Shown here piece by piece: positions 29,700 to 37,375 of a stretch of DNA of 64,000 bases. Every line of letters begins with the position of its first letter. The first letter of the stretch is position 1. The position numbers and the translations under genes are program-made. The DNA comes from Myxococcus xanthus (GTDB taxonomy: Bacteria > Myxococcota > Myxococcia > Myxococcales > Myxococcaceae): NCBI RefSeq assembly GCF_900106535.1, contig NZ_FNOH01000001.1, positions 434,001 to 498,000 of the forward strand, read 5' to 3'. The notes beneath the pieces are model-generated. The model saw only the letters and a list, made by a program, of their open reading frames with translations, ran no database searches and was not told the DNA's origin.

Positions 29700-30047
29700 A
29701 TGGACGAACAACTGGGCATGATGGTGGGAAAGGCGGCGCGTGAGGCGCGTGCGCGCCTGGGGTTGACCCAGGTGGAGGTGGCGGCCTTGGTGGACATGCA
29801 CCCCATGGTCTACAGCCGAGTGGAGCGCGGAAAGATGGTCCCCAGCGCGGGCATGCTGCGCCGCCTCAGCATGGTCCTCCGCATCTCCACGGATGAATTG
29901 CTGGGGCTGGCCCGGCCCGGCAAGGACGAGCGGCGTGAGCTGGAGAAGGAACCGCCGCTGCTGCGCCGGCTGGTGACGCTGGCGCGTGAGCTGGACGATG
30001 TGAAGCTGGAGGCGCTCGTCACGATGGCTCGCGCGCTGACCCGATAG
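29700..30047 (+). CDS. XRE-family helix-turn-helix regulator
   Basis: Small DNA-binding protein of 115 residues. The HTH_3 domain (about 10-68) has 'AREARARLGLTQVEVAALV', 'YSRVERGKMVPS' and 'LSMVLRISTDELLGL'. A C-terminal helical region (about 75-115, 'LRRLVTLARELDDVKLEALV') is a common dimerisation or extension helix in such regulators. ATG 29700 is preferred because the domain begins soon after; an in-frame ATG lies at 29679 and the frame extends further into the PAAR-like fragment. The target is unknown. Confidence 0.85.
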   Translation: MDEQLGMMVGKAAREARARLGLTQVEVAALVDMHPMVYSRVERGKMVPSAGMLRRLSMVLRISTDELLGLARPGKDERRELEKEPPLLRRLVTLARELDDVKLEALVTMARALTR

Positions 30048-30386
30048 GGGGCGTCAGGGCTCGGTCGTCACGGCGGGCGTGGTAGCTCCGAGCTCATGGG
30101 CCTCCAGCCCGGAGGAAAAGAACCGCTCGTCTCCAGGCTCCGCCTCATCGCGGTTCTGGCTGGCCTCGGTGATGAGGACGCCGCGTCGGCCGACGCCCGG
30201 TGCACCACCGCGCCGTAGGCCTCCGTCGCGACGTTGACTCCGTGGGGTTCCAAGTCGAGAAGCAGGCGGGAGGCCCGCGAGGCTCAGCGGCGGTGTCTGT
30301 GGCAGTTGAGCACGTTGCGCGCGTCCCGGATTCCTCCTGTCTGTCATTGAAGGGCTTTGCCGTACTTCCCCGCCAGGCAGGGAGCG
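30048..30386. other. Gap, possibly holding a decayed gene
   Basis: No intact gene is supported. On the - strand two overlapping frames, one with 'EPHGVNVATEAYGAVVHRAS' and one with 'VLITEASQNRDEAEPGDERF', could be halves of one frameshifted reading frame ending near 30054. I do not recognise either half. Confidence 0.3.
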
Positions 30387-32162
30387 TCAAGCCTCGGCAC
30401 GTGGGCCGCTCAAGGGCAGCGCGACGGTGAACGTGGCGCCCTGGCCCGGGGTGCTGGCCACGCTGATGTGGCCTCCCAGTGCCTCCACGAGCTGGCGGGT
30501 GATGAAGAGGCCCAGGCCCAGCCCGCCATAGTGGCGGCTGGAGACGGCGCGTTCGAAGCGGCCGAAGATGCGCTGCGCGTCCTCCGGCGGAAGGCCGATG
30601 CCGCGGTCCTCCACCTCCACCATCGCCTGTGTTTCGTCCGAGCGCACGCGCACGTCCACGGGGGCTCCGTGGCCGTATTTGAGCGCGTTGGACAGCAGGT
30701 TGGTGAGCACCTGCTCCAGCCGCATCCGGTCCCACTGGCCCGTCACGGGGGCCGGCGAGTCCACCGTCACCTGGACCCCCGCTGTCCTGGCTTCCGTCTC
30801 GAAGCGGCGGACGGCCTCGCGCACCAACTCGTCCAGGTCCACGGGCTCCAGGTTCAGCTCCATGCGGCCGCGCGCCAGCCGGGACACGTCGAGCAGGCTG
30901 TCCACCAGGGTCGCCAGGCGCGAGGTCTGTCGCTCGCAGGACAGCACCCGCTGCGCGAGCTTCTCCACGTCCAGGGCCTCCTCGCGGCGAAGCTGGCGGT
31001 ACAGCAACTGGAGCTGCAGCTTGAGATTGGTGAGGGGCGTGCGCAGCTCGTGCGCGGCGATGCTGAGGAAGTCGTCGCGCACCTGGACGGCGTCGCGGGC
31101 CTCGCCGGTCAGCCGCTGTTGCTCCGTGTTGGCGGCCTCGGCCGAGGTCCGGGCGCGGACCTGCGAGCGGGTGATGAAGAACAGCAGCAGCGTCACCAGC
31201 AGCCCGGCGCCCACGACGGTGCCATGCTGCCCGGTGGTGCTGGCGGCGATGAAGGCCTGGCGCGCGTTGAACCGCAGCGTCCAGGTCTGGCCGGCCACGG
31301 GTATCTTCACGTCCTGCTGGAAGACGGGGGCACCCGCCGATGCCGGGAGGCTGGACGCGTAGAGGAGCGCGTCGTCGCGGACCTCCGTCCCGTCGTACAC
31401 CTCCAGGTCGATGGTCTCCTGGAAGCCGATGAAGCGCAGCTCGCTCATCAGGTCCTCCATGGCGAGGGGGAGGTAGACGAAGCCGCGCAGGTTTTCGGTG
31501 GGGGGCCTGGGGGGCGGGGTGTCCTTCGGGCGGGTGTACACGGGGATGAAGAGGACGATGCCCCAGCGGCCCGCGGCATCCTCCCAGCCTTGGATGAGCC
31601 GCACCTTGTGGGTGGCGGCCTGGCGCCTCGTGCCCAGTGCGCGCAGCATCGCTGCCCGGCGATTGGGCTCGGTGAGCATGTCGAATCCCAGGCCCTGCTG
31701 CGTGCGCGCGTTCAGGGGGTTCAGCATGATGATGGCGGTGTAGGCCGCGCGTGGGCCCGGGGGCCACACGGGATGGCCTGGCTCCTGCCCGCCGCGGACC
31801 TTCGCGTCGTACCGGGCTACGTCCTGCGGCCGAAGCCACCGCGCGAAGCCGATGCCCTCCAGCTCCGGGAAGCTGCGGTTCAGCTTCAGGCTCTCCAGGT
31901 AGGCGTCGAACTCCTCCTGGCTCACGAAGCGGCTGCCGGTGAACAGTCCATGCACCCCCTGGAGCAGCGACTGGTTCAGCTCCAGGCGCTGCTGGAGGCC
32001 CAGCACCCCGTCATGGACCGCGCCGTCGAAGCGGTGCAGGCGGCGCTCGTGGATGCTCTGCTGCACATAGGTCGCCGACACGGCGGTGAGGAGCAGCCCC
32101 ACCAGGACCACGCAGTAGGCGGCGGCGTTGCGGCGCAGGTGGGAGGAGGAATGCGGTGGCAC
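30387..32162 (-). CDS. CHASE-domain membrane sensor histidine kinase
   Basis: Kinase of about 591 residues. TM1 lies at about 13-35 and a CHASE-type periplasmic sensor domain at about 45-270 ('EGIGFARWLRPQDVARYDA', 'RWGIVLFIPVY', 'GFVYLPLAMEDLM'). TM2 is at about 295-315 ('TVVGAGLLVTLLLFFITR'). HisKA has 'SIAAHELRTPLTNL' and the ATPase has 'NLLSNALKYG' and 'GGLGLGLFITRQLVEALGG'. The start is uncertain: GTG 32162 or TTG 32171, neither with a good ribosome site. CHASE domains sense small molecules such as cytokinins in plants; the ligand here is unknown. It is divergent from the carotenoid gene and has no receiver. Confidence 0.9.
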   Translation of the reverse strand: MPPHSSSHLRRNAAAYCVVLVGLLLTAVSATYVQQSIHERRLHRFDGAVHDGVLGLQQRLELNQSLLQGVHGLFTGSRFVSQEEFDAYLESLKLNRSFPELEGIGFARWLRPQDVARYDAKVRGGQEPGHPVWPPGPRAAYTAIIMLNPLNARTQQGLGFDMLTEPNRRAAMLRALGTRRQAATHKVRLIQGWEDAAGRWGIVLFIPVYTRPKDTPPPRPPTENLRGFVYLPLAMEDLMSELRFIGFQETIDLEVYDGTEVRDDALLYASSLPASAGAPVFQQDVKIPVAGQTWTLRFNARQAFIAASTTGQHGTVVGAGLLVTLLLFFITRSQVRARTSAEAANTEQQRLTGEARDAVQVRDDFLSIAAHELRTPLTNLKLQLQLLYRQLRREEALDVEKLAQRVLSCERQTSRLATLVDSLLDVSRLARGRMELNLEPVDLDELVREAVRRFETEARTAGVQVTVDSPAPVTGQWDRMRLEQVLTNLLSNALKYGHGAPVDVRVRSDETQAMVEVEDRGIGLPPEDAQRIFGRFERAVSSRHYGGLGLGLFITRQLVEALGGHISVASTPGQGATFTVALPLSGPRAEA

Positions 32163-32221
32163 GGTGGCCAAGGAAGGCTGGAATGGCGCTCGCCCGGGGG
32201 CCAGTGCCGGACGGTGCTCTT

Positions 32222-32247
32222 GTAACGTCCTGGCGGGTTCGCGCGTT
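32222..32247 (+). promoter_or_regulatory. Candidate ECF-sigma promoter upstream of crtI
   Basis: GTAAC (32222-32226) and CGTT (32244-32247) are separated by 17 bp, resembling the AAC / CGT pattern of ECF sigma promoters, 69 bp before the desaturase start. In Myxococcus the carC promoter depends on the light-controlled ECF factor CarQ. The match here is by pattern only. Confidence 0.25.
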
Positions 32248-32315
32248 CGCCAGGTGAATGAGTGGGTGGGATTCCGTTCACCCAGGTACCGGAGGGCCTT
32301 GGCATCCGGTAGGGC

Positions 32316-33905
32316 ATGGCAAGCGAGGGAGGCAGCGTGCGGCACGTCATCGTCGTGGGTGCGGGACCGGGGGGCTTGTCGGCCGCCATCAACCTGGCGG
32401 GGCAGGGCTTCCGCGTCACCGTGGTGGAGAAGGACGCGGTGCCCGGGGGGCGGATGAAGGGGCTGACGCTGGGCGCGTCGGGCGAGTACGCGGTGGACAC
32501 CGGGCCCTCCATCCTCCAACTGCCGGGCGTGCTGGAGCAGATATTCCGGCGCGCGGGCCGGCGGCTGGAGGACTACGTCAAGCTGCTCCCGCTGGATGTC
32601 AACACGCGGGTGCACTTCTGGGACGGCACGCACCTGGACACCACCCGGCACCTGGACCGCATGGAGGCGGAGCTGGCGAAGTTCGGCCCGCGGCAGGCGT
32701 CCGCGCTGCGCCAATGGATGGAGGATGGGCGGGAGAAGTACGGCATCGCCTACCAGAAGTTCATCTGCACCTCCGCGGACAACCTGGGCTACTACGCGCC
32801 GTGGCGGCTGGCGCCCACGCTGCGCTTCAAGCCCTGGCAGACGCTGTACCGGCAACTGGACGGCTTCTTCCACGATGACCGGGTGACGTACGCCCTGGCG
32901 TACCCGTCCAAGTACCTGGGCCTGCACCCCACGACGTGCTCGTCGGTGTTCAGCGTGATTCCCTTCCTGGAGCTGGCCTTCGGCGTCTGGCACGTGGAGG
33001 GCGGCTTCCGTGAGCTGTCGCGCGGCATGATGCGCTGCGCGCGGGATTTGGGCGCCACCTTCCGCATGGGCACGCCGGTGGAGAAGGTGCGCGTGGACGC
33101 GGGCCGCGCGGTGGGCGTGAAGCTCGTGGGCGGCGAGGTGCTGGACGCGGACGCGGTGGTGGTGAACGCGGACCTGGCCTACGCGGCGCGGTCGCTGATT
33201 CCGGCGGAGGCGCGGGAAGGCTCGCGACTGACGGACGCGGCGCTGGAGCGCGCGAAGTATTCGTGCAGCACGTTCATGGCGTACTACGGCCTGGACACGG
33301 TGTACGCCGACCTGCCGCACCATCTCATCTACCTGTCGGAATCCGCGCGGCGCACGGACCGTGACGCGCTGGAGGACCGGCACGTTGACCTGGAGGACCC
33401 GCCCTTCTACGTGTGCAATCCGGGCGTGACGGACCCGTCCGGCGCGCCGGCGGGCCATTCGACGTTGTACGTGCTGGTGCCCACGCCGAACACGGGACGT
33501 CCGGTGGACTGGGTGAAGACGGAGCAGGCGCTGCGCGAGCGCATCCCCGCCATGCTGGAGAAGGTGGGGCTGAAGGGCGTGCGCGAGCACATCCGCGAGG
33601 AGCGCTACTTCACGGCGGAGACGTGGCGGGACGACTTCAACGTGTTCCGGGGCGCGGTGTTCAACCTGTCGCACACGTGGCTGCAGTTGGGGCCGCTGCG
33701 GCCGAAGGTGAAGAACCGGGACATCGAAGGGCTGTACTTCGTGGGCGGCGGCACGCATCCGGGAAGTGGCCTGCTGACCATCATGGAGAGCGCGAACATC
33801 GCGGCGGACTACCTGACGCGCGAGGCGGGCAAGGGACCGCTGCCGGGCTGGCCGTATGTGCCGCCGCTGGAGCCGGAGTCGCCCGTTCAAGCTCGCGCGG
33901 GGTGA
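32316..33905 (+). CDS. crtI: CrtI-type phytoene desaturase (CarC-like)
   Basis: FAD-dependent carotenoid desaturase of 529 residues that removes hydrogen from phytoene-type C40 carotenes at the membrane. The N-terminal dinucleotide-binding motif is 'VIVVGAGPGGLSAAINLA' with the acidic residue in 'VVEKDAVPGGRM'. The C-terminal CrtI signature is 'GLYFVGGGTHPGSGLLTIM'. The length is normal for the family. No other crt gene is in the window; an isolated crtI matches the known separation of carC from the main car cluster in Myxococcus xanthus, so light-induced expression is likely but inferred. The ATG at 32316 is preceded by only a weak ribosome site. Confidence 0.93.
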   Translation: MASEGGSVRHVIVVGAGPGGLSAAINLAGQGFRVTVVEKDAVPGGRMKGLTLGASGEYAVDTGPSILQLPGVLEQIFRRAGRRLEDYVKLLPLDVNTRVHFWDGTHLDTTRHLDRMEAELAKFGPRQASALRQWMEDGREKYGIAYQKFICTSADNLGYYAPWRLAPTLRFKPWQTLYRQLDGFFHDDRVTYALAYPSKYLGLHPTTCSSVFSVIPFLELAFGVWHVEGGFRELSRGMMRCARDLGATFRMGTPVEKVRVDAGRAVGVKLVGGEVLDADAVVVNADLAYAARSLIPAEAREGSRLTDAALERAKYSCSTFMAYYGLDTVYADLPHHLIYLSESARRTDRDALEDRHVDLEDPPFYVCNPGVTDPSGAPAGHSTLYVLVPTPNTGRPVDWVKTEQALRERIPAMLEKVGLKGVREHIREERYFTAETWRDDFNVFRGAVFNLSHTWLQLGPLRPKVKNRDIEGLYFVGGGTHPGSGLLTIMESANIAADYLTREAGKGPLPGWPYVPPLEPESPVQARAG

Positions 33906-33934
33906 GCGCCGCGCCATCCAGTGGCGCGCTCACC
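33901..33934 (+). terminator. Hairpin overlapping the crtI stop codon
   Basis: GGTGAGC/GCTCACC and GCGCCA/TGGCGC stems with a 3-base bulge and a 5-base loop, beginning within the last codons of crtI. There is no T-run. It may act as a terminator or an mRNA 3' end stabiliser. Confidence 0.45.
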
Positions 33935-34003
33935 CGGCAGGCGGGGAAGGGGCGCCCGCATCCGCCGGGCGGGGCGGGGGCGAAGCTGGCATAGTTGCGA
34001 GGC

Positions 34004-34858
34004 ATGCCCTTCTTCATCCCATTCGCGGTGGGTGGCCTGGTGCTGACGGCACTGGGCCTGGGTGTGAGGAAGGTGCTGACGGAGACGGGCGTCACCACGC
34101 CTGGGGATGCCCGGCTGGCCGAGGCGCGTGAGCGGCACCGCGGGGCGGTGGCCGCGCTCCGGGCGGACCGCCTCCAGGTTCGCGATGGCGTGGCCACCCA
34201 TGGCGCGCTCCAGGCGCGGGTGCACGTGGAGGTGCTGGTGCCCTTCGGCGCGCTGTTGGAGCGGCTGGAGCGCTGGGGGCACGTCCAGGAAGCCGAGCTG
34301 CTCGAACCCGAGGCGCTGGAGGCGCTGCGCGCGCTCCTGCGCGAATCCCCGTCCCGCGCGACGCGGCGAAACTGGCCCCTGCTGGGCGCGGGTGCCGAGG
34401 TGCCCGCCGCGCTGGAGTCCGTGCTGGCGTGGCTGGACCGGGGCTGGCTGGACGAGGATTCGCCGCCGGTGGTGCTGGATGGGACGCCGCTGTACGCAGT
34501 CATCTCGGCCCGCGCCATCCTGGCGGGGAGCGCTCCGGAGGAGGGTGCGCGGGCGCTCGATGAGGCCTCCGCGCTGCTGGCTCGGACGACGGCGTTCCTG
34601 GGGGCGCTGCGCGTGCGGCTGACGGCGCTGGAGCAGCGGGTGGCGGGGCTGCATGGACGGGCCTCGGCGCAGCTCGCCTACCTGGACGCGGCCAGCTTCG
34701 AGGCGGGCGGCGAGGAGCCCCGGGAGCGGCTGACGCGGCTGGCGGTGCTCGTGGGCCAACTCGCCGTGCTGCTGCGCACGCCCGTGCTGAACTCGGAGGG
34801 GCGTCTGACGCCCATGCTCGCCGCGCGTGCGGAGGACGACGCGCCTTCCAACGGTTGA
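34004..34858 (+). CDS. Membrane-anchored helical protein, unknown
   Basis: Protein of 284 residues. ATG 34004 is used; a TTG at 33995 is in frame. One hydrophobic segment (about 1-20, 'FFIPFAVGGLVLTALGLGV') acts as an anchor. The rest is Ala/Leu/Arg/Glu-rich and largely helical, with a coiled-coil-like stretch (about 175-250). No family is recognised. It follows the crtI hairpin by about 70 bp and converges on an orphan chemoreceptor, separated by a palindromic hairpin. Confidence 0.7.
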   Translation: MPFFIPFAVGGLVLTALGLGVRKVLTETGVTTPGDARLAEARERHRGAVAALRADRLQVRDGVATHGALQARVHVEVLVPFGALLERLERWGHVQEAELLEPEALEALRALLRESPSRATRRNWPLLGAGAEVPAALESVLAWLDRGWLDEDSPPVVLDGTPLYAVISARAILAGSAPEEGARALDEASALLARTTAFLGALRVRLTALEQRVAGLHGRASAQLAYLDAASFEAGGEEPRERLTRLAVLVGQLAVLLRTPVLNSEGRLTPMLAARAEDDAPSNG

Positions 34859-34873
34859 TGCAGCGGCACCGTG

Positions 34874-34893
34874 GCCCGCGCTCGAGCGCGGGC
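34874..34893. terminator. Perfect palindrome between convergent genes
   Basis: GCCCGCGCTC followed directly by GAGCGCGGGC, a perfect inverted repeat in the 46-bp space between two convergent genes. It probably terminates transcription in both directions; no T-run is present. Confidence 0.55.
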
Positions 34894-34904
34894 GAGCCGC
34901 CGCA

Positions 34905-36680
34905 TCAGACGTAGCGTTCAGCCAACTGCGACACCTGTCCCGTCGCGTGGCTCACGGCCGAGGCTGCCTGCTGCGTGGTGTCCAGGTGCCGCAGCGTGTC
35001 CGTCGTCAGCTCATCCAATTCGCGCACCGCGGCGAAGAGCTGGTCCACGCCCGCGTGCTGCTGCGACACGGCCTCCGTAATCTGCCGCACTGCCGCCGCG
35101 GACTCCTTGGACAGTCCCGCCAGCTCGCGCAGCCGTTCGCCGCTGTGCCGCAGCGGCTCCAGGGCCTCGGCCACGCCCGCCGCGCCCTGGTCCGACATCG
35201 CCGTGGCGTGCTGGGTGGCCGTGGCCATGCTCTCCAGCAAGCCGCGCACCTGGTTGGTGGCCCGGACGGACTGGTCCGCCAGGTCGCGCATCTGCCGCGC
35301 CACCACGCCAAAGCCCTTGCCGTGCTCGCCCGCGCGCGTGGCTTCAATCGCCGCGTTGATGGCCAGCATGTGGGACTGGTCCGCCAGCGACTTCACCACC
35401 TCCGACACGCGGCCCACCTCGCGGGCGCGTTGCTCCAGGTCGAGCATCTGCTCGTGCAGCCCGGCCGCGATGTCGCGGATGACGGTGAGCCCCTTCTCCG
35501 TGCCGGCCAGGGACTCCTCACCCAGCTTGCCCACGGCGGCGGCGCGCTCGGCCACCTGGAGGATGCTGGTGGCGCGCGAGTGCGTGACGTGGGACGCCTG
35601 CTGGATTTCCTGCGCCGTGGCGCGCGCCTGGTGCAGCGCCGCGGCCTGCCGCGACAGCGTCTGGTTCTGCTGGGAACTGGCCTGTGACAGCCGCTGGCCC
35701 GCGTCGGCCAGGTCCCCCGCGGAGGCGCGCAGCGAGCGCGGCATCTCCTGGAGCCGCTGGTACAGCTGCCACGTGGACGCCGCCAGGTCGCCCACTTCAT
35801 CCGAGGAGACCCACTGTGGCGGCGTGGCTCGGCCTTCCACCAGGGCCTCCAGGGACGCACCCACCGCGCGAGCCCCCCGGGCCAGCCGGCGGGCAGCCCA
35901 GGCCGCGGTGAGGATGGAGCCCAGCGCCGCATACCCGCCGAGCACCACCACCGGTTGCACCAGCTCCGCCTCCAGCGGCCGCACCGTGGCCTGGACGCGC
36001 TCGGCCGCCGCGGTGTCGCCCTGCGCCGCCAGGTCCGCCGCCAGCGTGCCCATGCCGCGCTCCAGGCGCAGGTGCAGCGTGACGATGCTGGCCAGACAGG
36101 TGATGAGCAGCGCGGAGACCACCATCGCGGGCAGCAGCCAGAGCTGGCGCGTGGCGAAGCCCTCACCCGCGGGCTTCGTGCTGGGCGCGCGCTGATAGGC
36201 GTCCAGCACCGTGGGCATCATCACCCGTTCGAACAGCATGTACGCCAGCGGGCTGCTGAAGAGGCCCGCGCTCACCGCCACCGCCACGCCCACCATCACC
36301 ACCGACGCGGGCCGGTCCAGGAGCAGCACCGCGCCGCCGTTGAAGAGGATGCCGCCCAGCGTCCACGACACCATCATCTCCACGAAGGCGATGCTGGAGG
36401 GGATGCGAATGAGCCGCTCCACCCGCGTCGTCCCCTGGGCGCTCAGGGCGCGCTTCATCAGCCACGGCATCACCACCAGCGGCTGCACCACCGCGCACAG
36501 GCCGAGCACCACCGGGGTGATGATGCCCAGGAAAATCTTGAACTCTCGCGCACCCGACAGGTCGAGCAACTGCATGTCGACGTAGACCGCGGGCGTGAAG
36601 GCCACCGTGGTGACGACAGACCGCAGCAGGTAGAGCCGGCGTAGCAGGGCGCCAGGGGTCGGTAGCGAGGAGGTGGCCAT
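34905..36680 (-). CDS. Orphan chemoreceptor with six-helix membrane N-terminus
   Basis: Methyl-accepting protein of 591 residues starting at ATG 36680. The first 290 residues hold about six hydrophobic segments, for example 'FLGIITPVVLGLCAVVQPL', 'VVMVGVAVAVSAGLF' and 'LWLLPAMVVSALLITCL'. Only short loops join most of them, and no periplasmic sensor domain is seen. A HAMP-like linker leads to a signalling hairpin with tip 'HMLAINAAIEATRAGEHG' and 'GFGVVARQMRDLADQ'. It is not in a che operon, so its kinase partner is unknown. Sensing within the membrane is plausible but inferred. Confidence 0.9.
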   Translation of the reverse strand: MATSSLPTPGALLRRLYLLRSVVTTVAFTPAVYVDMQLLDLSGAREFKIFLGIITPVVLGLCAVVQPLVVMPWLMKRALSAQGTTRVERLIRIPSSIAFVEMMVSWTLGGILFNGGAVLLLDRPASVVMVGVAVAVSAGLFSSPLAYMLFERVMMPTVLDAYQRAPSTKPAGEGFATRQLWLLPAMVVSALLITCLASIVTLHLRLERGMGTLAADLAAQGDTAAAERVQATVRPLEAELVQPVVVLGGYAALGSILTAAWAARRLARGARAVGASLEALVEGRATPPQWVSSDEVGDLAASTWQLYQRLQEMPRSLRASAGDLADAGQRLSQASSQQNQTLSRQAAALHQARATAQEIQQASHVTHSRATSILQVAERAAAVGKLGEESLAGTEKGLTVIRDIAAGLHEQMLDLEQRAREVGRVSEVVKSLADQSHMLAINAAIEATRAGEHGKGFGVVARQMRDLADQSVRATNQVRGLLESMATATQHATAMSDQGAAGVAEALEPLRHSGERLRELAGLSKESAAAVRQITEAVSQQHAGVDQLFAAVRELDELTTDTLRHLDTTQQAASAVSHATGQVSQLAERYV

Positions 36681-36812
36681 CGGGGAAGCGGTGCTCCTGG
36701 GTAGCAGTGACCCCAGCGTGCGGCCCGAAATGCTCGCCGTCAATGTCCAGTCCCGTTCCGCCTCATCCAGCGTGTATGGAAATGCGGTGCTTGTCAGAGA
36801 GTGGTTGGCATT

Positions 36813-36826
36813 TAATTCGTGAATTA
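36813..36826. promoter_or_regulatory. AT-rich inverted repeat between divergent genes
   Basis: TAATTC-GT-GAATTA, a perfect 6-bp inverted repeat in an AT-rich patch between the orphan receptor and csbD genes. It could be an operator or part of the csbD promoter. Confidence 0.3.
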
Positions 36827-36949
36827 CCCGTCTCTGCTCTTCACTCCTGGTTGCCATCCAGGCGGGTGGCCCTGGGGCGCCTGCGCGGCTCTTCTGGAGT
36901 GCCCACACTCTGTCTCCAACGCGCTGTCTGTTGTGAAAGGAGACCCGTC

Positions 36950-37141
36950 ATGGGCGAGTGGACCGACAAGGCCAAGGGCAAGGTCAAGGAAGTGGCCGGC
37001 GTCGCGAGCGGCGACCGTGAGCTGGAGGCCGAGGGCAAGCGTGACTCCGCCAAGGGCGCCATCAAGGGCAAGATTGAGGACGCCAAGCGCGCCATCAAGG
37101 ACGCGGTCGACTCCGACAAGCCGCGCCGGGGCGAGCCCTAG
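36950..37141 (+). CDS. CsbD-family stress protein
   Basis: Small highly charged protein of 63 residues with the CsbD signature 'WTDKAKGKVKEVAG' and two Lys/Gly/Ala repeats ('DSAKGAIKGKIEDAKRAIKD'). Family members accumulate in general stress responses; their biochemical role is unclear. The ATG at 36950 has the ribosome site AAAGGAG eight bases upstream. A strong terminator follows 50 bp after the stop, so it is monocistronic. Confidence 0.9.
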   Translation: MGEWTDKAKGKVKEVAGVASGDRELEAEGKRDSAKGAIKGKIEDAKRAIKDAVDSDKPRRGEP

Positions 37142-37190
37142 CCGTCCTGCCCGGCGCCTGCCGGGTACATGCATGTGCATGTGAATGATT

Positions 37191-37226
37191 CGGGCCGTGA
37201 GGATGCCTTCCTCGCGGCCCGTTTTA
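37191..37226 (+). terminator. Rho-independent terminator after csbD
   Basis: A 13-bp stem CGGGCCGTGAGGA / TCCTCGCGGCCCG with one G-U type pair and a 5-base loop, followed by TTTTATC. This is the best-formed terminator in the window. Confidence 0.85.
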
Positions 37227-37375
37227 TCGCAGCGTGAGGACCAGGAATCCACGCTCCCTCCGTATCCGTTGCTGGACGGTCTTTGCCCGCTGTCCGGGTC
37301 CAGGGCCACCGCTGGCCCTGACGAGGGGGAGTCCTCCATGCATGTGTCGCGAAATTCGTCGTTGAGGGGAGACGT

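Noticed and set aside
30054..30347. Short - strand frame in the gap before the CHASE kinase
   Set aside because: No ribosome site or family, and similarity seems split between two frames; listed only as a possible decayed gene.
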